64,000 nucleotides of DNA, taken from positions 248,001 to 312,000 of the forward strand of contig SWDT01000033.1 in the NCBI GenBank assembly GCA_009193035.1, given 5' to 3'. Positions 50,271 to 61,000 of the stretch are shown here, piece after piece. Source of the stretch: Halicephalobus mephisto (Eukaryota; Nematoda; Chromadorea; Rhabditida; Panagrolaimidae). Under the pieces are notes generated by a model. That model saw only the letters and a program-made list of their open reading frames with translations. It ran no database searches and had not been told where the DNA came from. The stretch's first letter is position 1. Each line of letters begins with the position of its first letter. Both the position numbers and the translations under genes were made by a program.

Positions 50271-50506
50271 TGATGGAGACATACGTGGCAGTTAGTAAGA
50301 ATTGTTTTCAAATTTGCGCACCCAAGTGGACAAGCTTTCTCAACTTAGCGCTTTCAATCGTCGACGACCGCGTGGACACTCCGCTGTCCGGTTCGCGTCA
50401 AGAGCGGAAAAGAATCAAGTTCAACATTTCCAGTGACAGATCAGCGGGGATTGGGAAAGGAAAAGGTGGATGGGAGGATTAATTAGGAAATCAATTAGAA
50501 GAATCT

Positions 50507-50773
50507 TGAATAGTGGTTGGGGAATTCAAAAATAAAGATTTCTTCGCCACTATCGGAAATTGTTTTCAATGAAATTTGCTCTTATAGACATCGTGGATAG
50601 TGTCTGGAAAATCACCATTTTATACAATATTCACCATTATTTTCGGGGAAATCTTAAATTTTGCATTTTCTAGGCACTATCCAAGATTGTGTCTAATGGA
50701 AATTTCTCATTGTGGATATCATGGATAATGCCAAGAAAATCCTGCTTTTCCAATTTCCTGGACACTATCCATG
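50507..50773. repeat. Cluster of GGATAGTGTC palindromes
   Basis: Units lie at about 50507-50560, 50590-50690 and 50719-50773. The last pairs CATGGATAATGCCAAGAAAAT with TTTCCTGGACACTATCCATG. They lie upstream of mlst-8. Confidence 0.7.
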
Positions 50774-51326
50774 ATTGTTTCAATGGGAAATTAAAATTCA
50801 CTTCAAATCACATTCCGAATTCATGAATTTCGATGTGCTTCCAACTATTTTGAACTAATTTCCGATGAATAAGTGGTTTATTTATTTCACATTTCAATTT
50901 CAAACAGCTCGAGTTGTTTTTTAAACCCCAAACCACTTTCCTTCGATTACCTTTTACTAAAAAACCCGCAAAAACAGCTTACACAGCTGCACATCCGTCG
51001 GCTGCTTTGATGATAGTCAATTCCTTATGATGATAGATACTTAAGAAAAATATAACCCCAAATACCCCATCAACATTAATTTCCAGTGTAAAAACTATTA
51101 TATCTGTCAATGAAAAATCAAAACAATACTTTTCAAAGAAATCACACTAACTTCAGCTTTGACAAAAATACGACAGTATTTACAAAAAGATTTTAAATTG
51201 TCGGAAAATGTCAAAAGTCGTGATTGGTTGGAAATTAATTTTGAGTAAAAATTAAAATTTAAAGCATTCGGGATGATAGTTGTTTTCTCCGAAGAAAGGC
51301 TTGGAGGTTGGAAAATCTGTTTCTGT
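50774..51326. other. Intergenic stretch between mlst-8 and hlh-2
   Basis: This is AT-rich sequence with no gene; it should hold the hlh-2 3' UTR (leftward) and distal mlst-8 upstream DNA. Confidence 0.4.
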
Positions 51327-53815
51327 TCAATGCTGAGCGATCGGATCACGACGACGCATACAAGCAGTACGAGGATTCAGATTCCTTTGTCGGACCTGGA
51401 AATTCAGATGATGAGTTTTTGTCTGCAAATGATTAAAAACAGACTAAGATAGCGTTCGAAAAATCTCAATTTCCAATTTCTTGAACACCATCTAAGATTT
51501 TTCACAATTTTCTAACGGAAGCGAACCTGGATAGTGCCTTGGAAGTCCCAACTAACGAATTTTCTAGCCACTATCCAACTTGGCTTCCAGTGATTTCGAC
51601 ATTCCTCACCTGTGCCTCGAGTTCAGTAATGACTTTCACAGCTTGATGGAGAATCCCGAGCTTTGTTTGACCCTTCTCGCCACTGTTGGGCATGTGTTGA
51701 GTGCACATTTTTCCTAATTCTTTAAAGGCTGTGTTGATATCTCTCACCCGAATCCTTTCTCGAGTGTTGTTTGCCGTTCTTCTCTCCGATTCCCTGTCGT
51801 CTTGACTCTTGGCATCGTCGTCAGAATCCTTCAAGGCCGATCGAGATCTTCTGTTTCTCGAATTCGTGACTCGACCGGAAACAGGAGCAGAAGTCCCGAC
51901 AGAGTTGCAGAGCCTCGGAGTTTGAGCAGTGAAGTCGGGAGAAGATTGTTGAACAGGTGGAGGAATGATTGTAGCTGTTGGAGGATAATTAGCCGAAGCT
52001 GGAGCGGACACTGTTGGGAGAGTTGAGGTCGTCAAGGGAAGACCGTAGAGATCTGTTGGTGGAAGAGCTCCGGTAGAAGCAGCAGGAAATCCGTCCGTTG
52101 GCATGCCCTGGAAAATTAAGAATTTCCCAATGAAATGATTTAGGATAATGTTTAAAAATGATCAAATTTAAATTTCTGGAAAGTACGCAATTATTTTCTC
52201 GGTCAATGTTAACAGAAGTGACCATGAATAATGTTCGGGCAATCTTAAGATATGGATTTTTGTGCACTATCCAATATTACTATTATTAGAAATAGAAATA
52301 AATAATGCTCGAAAACTCTTCATTTTACAATTTTTTGGATACTGTACAAGATTGTTTCCCTTCATTTTTTCATTTTTGATAACCTTCGTTGAACTCCCAA
52401 ATAAGTTATATTTCACATTCCCTCCTTGGTGCTTCTACAAGTGGCAGATGGTCGTCATTTCACGAGGAAACAAAACGATTGGTCTTCATTTTATTATTTT
52501 GGCTCTTCGCGCCTAATCGATCAGCTCCAGCTCAAGGACAAACTTGAAAGCCTCTATTGTGCCAAGTCCATCTAATACCCTCCATGCCCTAATCTGGCTC
52601 ATCCAAGTTCAAAGAGGCTGCCGAACTAGTCTTGCAAGGTTTATTAGCTCCGCGAAGAATTCTTAACTTACTCAATCCTTCTCCGATCACGACAATTTGA
52701 CCCGTTATTTTACAGCCGGGCAATCACGCAAGTGGTCTTCCAATGATCAAAGAACCCACTTGAGTTGCGTCACAGACATGGATGATACACCAAAAGTGCC
52801 ATTTGCAATCGCTTGAATGAGTTCGAGATCAGATCGAAATTGCTTCGGATTCTTGGGATCCGTACGAGTCTTTTTGGAGAATTATCTTCCCGCCAAAAAT
52901 GCGCAGTAATCCTTATCCATTTTCGTCTATCCGAAAACTAGTTTCTGATTGAGGGGAACTCAATCAGCACTTGTCAATGACAGGATTTAAGGTTTTCGGA
53001 TTAGAAGAAAATGATTAGGATTTAAGTTTTAAGGCGCTTTGGTATTGAGGATAAAGTTTGCAAACTAAAATCGGAAATTCCATTGTAGCCGAATTTGGAT
53101 AGTGTTCAGAAAACCCACTGTTTTGGGATTTATAGACATATTTGAGATTACTTCTATTATTATCAGCGGAAACAAAATTGGATAGTGTCTGGAGAATTCA
53201 GGTTTTAGAACTTATAGATACTATCCAAAGGTTTTTCCTAATGAGAAGTATATCGAAACTTACAGTAAACGAATGTCCGTAGAAATTCTTGTCAATACTA
53301 GCGGCAAAGTTGTACTGAGCCGTTGGATCCATCAGTTTCTCATCGGGATTCAGGTAGCTAGAATAAGGCCAATGCTGAGCATAGGCTTGGGCAGCAGGTT
53401 CCAGATTCTCGTACGGCTGGAGCTTTCCTAGTTCTGCGATGCCGTTTGTTGCCGTCGCCAATCCGTAAGTCTGATCCTCCAGACCTGTATTTGGGTAACT
53501 GCCCATCACAGAAGCCCCTAAATTGGGGTACCCCGGGTTCTGAGCTTGAGACCAGCAGTAAACCTGAGTTGGATCAAAAGCAGCAGCGACATTGTTTGGG
53601 TAAACTTGATAAGGAGGATTGGAGTAACTGGCCGCTGCGAGAGCTGCTGTCAGGTCCTGACTAGGGGCTGCAGAAGTCGAAGTCGGGGTTGGGGTCACAT
53701 TTGGGTTAAAATTATTCGTCAACGGCTGGAGCGTAGTTGGAGTGGAATTAACCGGAGGTTGCCCAGGGGTAGAGGCGACCACTGGGGTTCCTGGGGTTGT
53801 CACAGCCGCGGACAT
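51327..53815 (-). CDS. hlh-2: E-protein bHLH transcription factor (Daughterless/E2A orthologue)
   Basis: E proteins bind E-box DNA as homodimers or with tissue-specific bHLH partners; HLH-2 is the sole nematode member and acts in neurogenesis, gonad and vulval fates. Three exons, 53815-53264, 52107-51610 and 51395-51327, give 372 residues. The bHLH domain (about 293-350) contains [20 protein letters not shown], with the DNA-contacting Glu in RER, KELGKMC and [20 protein letters not shown]. The last small exon supplies [17 protein letters not shown], the E-protein-specific block after helix 2. The N-terminal part is Pro/Thr/Ser/Tyr-rich, as in activation domains. MSAAVTTPG was taken as the start because ATCACCATG gives good context; upstream in-frame sequence runs into a splice-like TTCTAG. 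The 1.15-kb first intron contains palindromic repeats. Confidence 0.94.
51450..51583. repeat. GGATAGTGTC palindromes in hlh-2 intron
   Basis: The clear unit at 51530-51583 pairs CCTGGATAGTGCCTTGGAAG with TTCTAGCCACTATCCA. A decayed unit precedes it. Both lie within the second hlh-2 intron. Confidence 0.6.
52150..52345. repeat. Diverged palindromes in hlh-2 intron
   Basis: Three decayed units; one reads GAATAATGTTCGGGCAATC on the left and GTGCACTATCCAAT on the right. Confidence 0.5.
53097..53230. repeat. GGATAGTGTC palindromes in hlh-2 intron
   Basis: Two units; the second (53177-53230) pairs TTGGATAGTGTCTGGAGAATT with ATAGATACTATCCAA and ends 34 bp from the splice donor. Confidence 0.6.
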
Positions 53816-54944
53816 GGTGATCTTTGTTTCCAGAAACTCCTTCTTCTCGTGAGACCAATCAGATTCTAATTTCACCAGAGGGGCAACCTAGAACGACCAC
53901 AATGAATAGGTTGGCATTTTGACGATGAATGGAGTAGAAAACGGAAATCGCGAATTTTTTTACCAAAGTGATCTGGCATTCTTGGACTTGGTGAATTTCA
54001 ATAAAAAACAGTTCATTCATGAACTGGTCGTTAAAATAAAAATGCCACCGTAATCAAAAGTTGGAAAACTACAATAACTTGGAAACTCAAGTCTCGAGAA
54101 ATAATAAAAATTTCTTTTTTAATTCCAATAGATCTTTAAAATTGCAAAAAATCGGTCACAATAAGGAACAAAGCCAAAATGACCAGAAAATAAAACAATT
54201 CAAATTCTATTTTCTCAGATCCAATCCATCATTGATGACAATACCCCAAGAAACAAAAGAAGATGACCACAATCCCAAGACCCTCGTTAATCCCAGATCA
54301 AGGGACTTTTCCCCAGTAAATCAAAATTTACCTTTTCTGTCAAATAAGAATCACAACAGACATCAGGACTTGTAGAATTGCTTTCCAATTTTAATGGAGG
54401 TAGATTCTGGACAGGCGGCATCTGGGAGATTTACACTTTTGCGAGAACAAACAAAATCTTGGAAAAACAGGAAAGCTTTGGAAGTGAACTAGAAAGGAAC
54501 TGTCGGTCAGGCATCCCTATTGTACTTTTTTGGCGCGCGTCGGGTTTGGGCGGAGTGCCGAGAGTCGAAAATCCATTAGGCCGTCGTGTCCGCTTTATGG
54601 CTAGCTGGGGATCTGGCTCAAACAATCGATTCGGACGATGCATGTCCAAATCAAGCTGGGTCAAGTTGAAAGAGACAAAGACAATCAGCTCTAAGGAAAG
54701 TGAGAATAAGGGGAACACGGTTCACATGTTCCTTTTTGGGCGAAAAGAAAGTGGTGATAAGGATCGGATGAGATGCCATCTTGAAGGCGAAGACATTTTC
54801 GCGCATTGAAATGGAACACAAAAAGTGTCAAAATAACAATGACATTGTGGTTGTAAGTGGATAGAATAAATGGGCTTTAGATTGAAGTGATTACAGAAGA
54901 ATTGGGAGATTGTCGAAAATTTAAAGTTTGGCTAATGGACACAA

Positions 54945-55225
54945 TCATAAGTAATGTCTAGAATACTCAACTTTATGGAGTTTTCAGATTTTATCCATGA
55001 TGGTTTTTTAATAAAAAGTAAACTTGGATAATGATTAGAAAGTTCGAGTTTATATGACTCCCAGACACTGTATATGGTAACTTTTAACAAAAGTGCACTT
55101 GAATAGTGTTCAGAAAATCCAAATTTACAGGATTTCTAGGCACTATTCAAATTCATTTCCACTAAAAGCTACCATGGATAATGTCTGGAAATTCCACAAA
55201 TTTGAAGTTGCCGAACATTATCCAA
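54945..55225. repeat. Cluster of palindromes
   Basis: Four units at 70-90 bp spacing. The clearest are at about 55090-55150 (GAATAGTGTTCAGAAAATCC with TTCTAGGCACTATTC) and 55164-55218 (GGATAATGTCTGGAAATT with CCGAACATTATCC). Confidence 0.65.
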
Positions 55226-56008
55226 GATTAATCCCAATAAAATCACCCTTTTCGAAAAACGGTCCCAAATATCTTTTCCTTCACTATCGTCTACCTCCAT
55301 TATTCTAGATCACTACATTTAACCTTCTAGAGTCATCATTACTCGCAAACAATCCTTCAAAGTTGACATTTGTCTATTTGTCATTCATGTTAAAATCTAC
55401 CCTTGGCACATGGCGGAAGAAAAATAAACATTACCCACTAAGCCAAAAAGTTTAGTCTCGATCGGAAGTCTTACGATAACTAAGTCCTAAAAGCCACTTG
55501 ACCTATGACAGCCAATTGCGCGGATTTGCGTGTTTATTCTACTCCACAAAAACGATGGCACGGAGGATCCAAGAGAAGAAAAATGATTGACCTGTCAATT
55601 TGGCGTGTTCACCGGAGAAGAATGGCCCCGACGCGTGCCGAGGATCCAGTTGGCATTCATTTTTCCGGTTTGCTCTCAAATGGGCTCCAAATATACTCAA
55701 TCGGAAAAATCGGTCAGACTCAATTTTGTGGAAAATTTAAGAAGAAACCATAAATGTATTTGTTTGAAAAATCAGACTTGAAAAAGTCAAATTCTACCGT
55801 AAACTAAATTTTTCCGAAAGCAAGGAAATGAAAAGAACCAACCGCCATCAACGACGATTGCACGCTTTTTGAAAGAACAACACTTTTTCACTTTAACCAG
55901 TCACGATCGTTTTTATAAGGATTCTTGGTTGGGAGAACCGCGCCAAAAATTTAGGACTGAATTTTAATTAGAAAAAATAAAAAATGATGGTTGGGTAAAG
56001 GTTATTCT

Positions 56009-56360
56009 GGATACTATCCATCGTTAAGTCAATTGAATTCATCAAAAACAACTTTGGATAGTGTTTACAAATTCCTAAAATCTAAATTTTCTAGATACTA
56101 TCCAAGGTTCCTTTAAATGAAAACTCTAATGAGATTGTTTGATAGTGTTCGGAAACTTCTAAAACCTGGATTTCCTAAACACTATCCAACACTGTTCGTC
56201 ATGAAAATTTTACTGAAATCAGTTTGGATAGTGTCTAGGAAATCCAAACTTTAGTCACTCCTAGACACTGTTCAAAGCTTTTTACTGTGAATTCATTAGA
56301 AGTCAACCTGGATAGTATCAACAAGACCTCTAAATCATCATTCTCCAAACATTATTCATA
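56009..56360. repeat. Array of GGATAGTGTC palindromes
   Basis: Four consecutive complete units start near 56053, 56139, 56222 and 56306, so the period is about 84 bp. In the first, TTTGGATAGTGTTTACAAATT pairs with TTTCTAGATACTATCCAAGG. This is the best-preserved array in the window. Confidence 0.75.
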
Positions 56361-57142
56361 ATTTCTCCTCCCATAAAATTAAACTTAAGTTCTCTCCCGG
56401 ATTTCCTTGAGACAGTTTTATGAGACAATCCATGATTTTGCGGGAGTCAGTAACCACGCATCTAAAGAGCATCCACAAGGTCCTTCAATCTCGAAACGAC
56501 CTTGTTTACTGTTATGCAAATTCGCGGCACGAGCAAAGACCACTTGAGAAAAAGTTTCGACAATGACCGATTGAGGCTCCTTTTAGTGCTCATTGGGATA
56601 GATTACGGTTTCGGTTTAGAGTTGCAACTTTCTTGCCGACAAAAAGAGGATCGGAAGATGAAGACGAATTCAAAGTTTTTACTTCGGGAAATATGTTTCG
56701 TTTCGAGAAAAAAGACGGATTGAAATTACTCAAGTCTATTGGATCACACAGGAATTTCAAGTCGATAAATGCCTAAAAACGACAGATGTCGCGTGTGATA
56801 GGCGAAAGGAGCCACTCGACACTTCAAGTTTTCATAAAATTTGATTGATTGATTTACGGTAAACCTAAATTATAGCTATTGTGAAAATAATAAATTGTCG
56901 ATTAAAAATTGAGAAATGTATATTTTCCGTAAAAGAGAAAATCAGAGAAGCATGGACGAGGAAAGTCAGGAAGCTTGGATGACAGCTGAGTAAACGGGTG
57001 GTAGCTTGATCGACTGATTCTGAGTCGATGGAAGCGAGAAACAAACTATCGACAAATAAGGAATTGGATGACGAGGAAGGTATTGGATTGGAGTTGTGTC
57101 AATGGTAGAATATGGAAATTCAATTTGATAACAGGAAAACAT

Positions 57143-57364
57143 TGGATAGATTCGGGAAATTCAAACATCACGAATCTCTGAATACTACCCAAGGCTGATC
57201 CTATTCAGATTTCCACTAAAAACAACCTTAGTGTTTAGAAAATTCAAATTTTAGGGATTTCCAGACACGATTCAAGACTGTTCCTAACAAAATATCTATT
57301 GAAAGCAATCTTGGATAGTGTTCGGAAACTTTCAAAATCTGAATTTTCTAGATACTATCCAAGA
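57143..57364. repeat. Cluster of GGATAGTGTC palindromes
   Basis: Three units; the third (57309-57364) is nearly perfect: CTTGGATAGTGTTCGGAAA with TTTCTAGATACTATCCAAG. Confidence 0.7.
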
Positions 57365-58229
57365 TAATAATCAACGGAAACAACCAGAGATTTCATAACT
57401 AACGTTTTTTCGGAAATGTAAAATCAATGATCCAACTATTTTTTGATCCCAATTGATTTTAGTCCCGAGATTTTCCCTTTCCCGCCGGAAAAGAAATGGA
57501 ATCCAGATGTGCAAAAGTGACTGATTGCCCGATCCCCTCTGTTTATTGCTATTGCTAGAAGTCACAAAGCCGAAGGAAACCGAATTATGACTGAGTCTCG
57601 AAATTTATCTCCCTCGGAGTTATAGCTTGTTGGACGTTTTTGTTGATCTCCGTAAGCTAGTCTGATCTTGTCGGAGGAAGAGACTAATTGGAGATTGTTT
57701 AGAATTAGGAAACAACTCATTCCAAAAGACATTAGACGAGATCCACATCTACAGTAATCCAAGGGGAAAAGGTAAGCAAACAAGAAAACTTCAAAGAAAG
57801 TCCGACTAATAAGGAACAAAACGTATGCGGATTTTTATATTGGCCGTGAAAAAGAAACTTTCGGCAGTTCTCGGTAAGGCTGTGTTGGCAACTTCTAGAA
57901 AAGTTATGTTGGAAATAAATTCAATTTGAGCGTAATGCGCCAATCTATATTCAATTAAGGGTACCTGAATTCGAAATGACTCCTTGGGAACAGGTAAAGC
58001 CAACGAAGAAAATGCAAGCCTGATTATGGGACATGTAATGGAGAGCTAGAAAGTTCATAGATGTTGGTAAATTTCGCTGAGTGGTCGCAGAATGAGTTGT
58101 AAAAGACCTATGACATTATTAACATGATTAGGACGTATATTGACGCAATAATGAAAATAATATTAGAGAAAATTAAAAATTCAAAGAAAAGTAAATGTTG
58201 AATTCTAGTAATTGGATCACTGAGAGCAA

Positions 58230-58370
58230 TTTTGGGTAATATTCAAGAAACTAAGAAATTTGAATTCTCGCTATATCATTCAAGGTTATTTTCAATAACA
58301 TCAATACGAATAATTCCAAGAAATATTCGGAAAATTAAATTTCCCGATTTGCTGGACACTATCCAACATT
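58230..58370. repeat. Diverged palindromes
   Basis: Two decayed units; the right arm of the second reads TTTGCTGGACACTATCCAAC. Confidence 0.5.
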
Positions 58371-59844
58371 TCTTCTACTAACTTTTAATATAAAAAGACT
58401 TATTAATGACTCGAAAATTAAATTTAAATCATTATTCAACTCCCTTATTCCCTCCATCTCTTCCGAATGATCATCCCAAGTTTCAAAATTGAAAAATTTC
58501 CTAAAACAAAGCAGTCCAGTTCATGTCAGTCATTCCACCCTGGAAGCAAAAAAGAAGCTGTCCAGTTCCTAGTTCCGAAGACGGAAGGAGGAGCTCATGA
58601 GCCTCCCATGCTGTTTCGCAATCTTGGAGTCGATTCTGTCTGCCAGTTTCTGCGCAGTCATTTTTTGTCGGATTGAAAAAGACGGGAGAGAGGAGTTTAA
58701 TTGCCTTTGTGTTTCCAAGACAAATCAACTGTTTCTGGAAAATGTAGGGAATAAGAGTCAAATTTGGCAATTGAAGCAACTGTAAGTTGTTTTTTGAATT
58801 CTTTGACCTAGAATGGGGTTCGAGGAGACAATGCATCTTGGAAGAAATGGATCCATGGTTGGTTGACTGAGAAGATAAAAGGCGGGAAATTAAAAGGTCA
58901 TTGGGGTACTTGAATGTCAACAAGGTTACGATCAAGTTTTTAAATAAAAATCCAAAAAACAGCTGCTTGTCAATTTTCCGAAATCCATCAATCTAGGGGA
59001 CAAATTTTTTTACCCTCCAAAAAACAGTTTCCTTGGTACTTCCGATCAAAATTCACAAATGGCATTGAAAAATGGCATTCAAATCACTCAATTCTGAGTC
59101 AATTGAAACTAGAAAAGTGTGAAAAACGAGTGCCATTGAAACTAGGTGATTTATTGAAGAAAAAACAAAAAACGGAAATGATTCAATGAGGTGATTCTTA
59201 TTCAAGTCTAAGAACCTAAAAACCATTCATACTGTAAAATTAGAATATGAGGAAATTTCCGGATCTTGAAACAATTTTCAAAAGAATCAAAAGGTTAAAA
59301 ACGAAATCCCTATCAGTAATGTTTTTCCCAGGAACAGAATGGTCATAAACAATTGATAAGCTACCAGATCGAAGGGAAGATAATGCGCTTGAATTTCCTT
59401 GACCTTAGGAAAAGTACAAATTTATTCGGACATAACTGTCTAATAAAATTTTAGGACATATTGTATTTTATCAGAACCTATTTATTACTTTCCTTCAAGT
59501 TGTTCCGGTAATCCATCAGAAATTCCATCAACATATACCATAAAGAACATTTAATTTCGATTTTTCGGCAGGTGAAACAGCCGACAACTCAAATGTCATT
59601 TTTAGAAAACCAAAAAACTTCTTAAAAATAAAAACTATATAATCTTGTAAACTAATAAACCGTAATAATGTCTGCAAAGATTACTGAACATGTGTCACAC
59701 TGTTACAGGTAATTAGATTCTGAATAGCCGAGGTCTAAATAACGTTGTGTGTTGTAAGGAAAAATAAAAATTCCCGGAAAAATTGTATTACCATAAGTAA
59801 AAATGAGTTGTTATGAAATTATCTTAACATAAATTTCCAAAATT

Positions 59845-60000
59845 ATAGGGATAGATAAAAGCTCCAGAAATTTCCACAAGATTCTAGAAGGTTGTAAAAA
59901 TGTCTACGGAATTCTGAAAAGCTCCAGAAACTTACGAAATTCGTAAAAATCTTAAAATTTTCCATCGAATTTTGGAAAATTCTAGAAATTTTCAGAATTT
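59845..60000. repeat. TTCnnGAA-rich repeat cluster
   Basis: Blocks such as AAGATTCTAGAAGGTTG and GGAATTCTGAAAAGCTCCAG recur through this stretch, as in the clusters at 7.2, 18.1 and 40.4 kb. Confidence 0.5.
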
Positions 60001-60677
60001 TCCTTTTTTCTATAATACCTAAAAATGAAAAATAGCCTTATTATCACCGAGCAGAAAAAAAATAATCACAGGACCAAATGTAACGGGAAGCGGCTTCTCT
60101 ACTACCGTAAAGAATGCGGATGTCCAACTAATAGTGACGGGATTTCTTTTTTATTCAGAGAATTGGTTTAGAAGAAACAAATTAAGACTGAGACTACGGT
60201 AATTTTCTAGAATTATTTCTCATTAAAAATATTTCCTAAGGTAACTCAACTTGAAAGGTTATTTATACAGTGAAAAAATCCCAAAAAGATAAAGATTTTT
60301 CTTGGAAAAAAACGATTTAGAATCCGACCAAAACAAGGCGGCACCTTTTATTTGCCAAATTTACCATCCAAATAATTCAAATCTCGGCAAAGAAATAATT
60401 TCGTCCCGTTTTGATATATTCAATTAGCGAAAGACAAACGGGAAAGGGAATCAACTGGAAGCCGCTTTGAAAAGGAACCGTACGTATTTTTGGCATTTAC
60501 GAGAGCGAAAGGACAGCGCGAAAAAGAGTCGAGTGAAGGCTCAAAGCTCGGTTTTGGTAATTGAAATTTTGACAACTTGAGGGCAGGCCAAAGGGAATCT
60601 CGTTTGTTCAGGAATCTTCTATTATTATGCAAGAGATGAGTGGATAATGAAGGCGTCAGAATTTGACAAGCAGTAGT

Positions 60678-60818
60678 ATTGGATAGTGTCTAGAAAATCC
60701 AAATTCTTCAATTTCCTGGACACTGTTCGGAATTGTTCTTAATGGGAATTTCAACAGAAGCAACCTTAGACAGTACTTAGGAAATTCCAATTTTGGGGGT
60801 TTCTAAACACTATCCGAA
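60678..60818. repeat. Cluster of GGATAGTGTC palindromes
   Basis: Two units: 60678-60732 (TTGGATAGTGTCTAGAAAAT with TTTCCTGGACACTGTTC) and 60764-60818. These are the rightmost copies. Confidence 0.7.
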
Positions 60819-61000
60819 ATTACTCTCAATAAAATCCAACTTGCCGAATAACTTCCCTTTACTATCAAAACAACCCTTATCAGCAAAGGCCAATTTTGGC
60901 ACACTTGTCGCCAACTACCGTAAAAGTCTTTGACCCACTCGTTGAAGGCACGTTTATAGCTGTTTGAACAACCGCCAATTGACTAGATCGATCTTTACGA

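Larger units (their letters stand above)
53816..61000. other. Long gene-poor interval upstream of hlh-2
   Basis: I find no supported gene in about 7 kb. Frames of up to 144 codons occur (54378-54809 and 58501-58935), but none shows a domain, splice structure or signal peptide. The interval is rich in palindromic repeats. A distinctly GC-rich patch at about 54525-54610 and a less AT-rich one at 55540-55640 could be regulatory DNA of hlh-2. Confidence 0.5.

Noticed and set aside
54378..54809. 143-codon plus-strand frame
   Set aside because: No signal peptide, domain or flanking splice sites; the frame is kept open by local GC content. It is treated as possible regulatory DNA instead.
58501..58935. 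144-codon minus-strand frame
   Set aside because: Composition is random, overlapping frames on the other strand are equally open, and there is no family resemblance.
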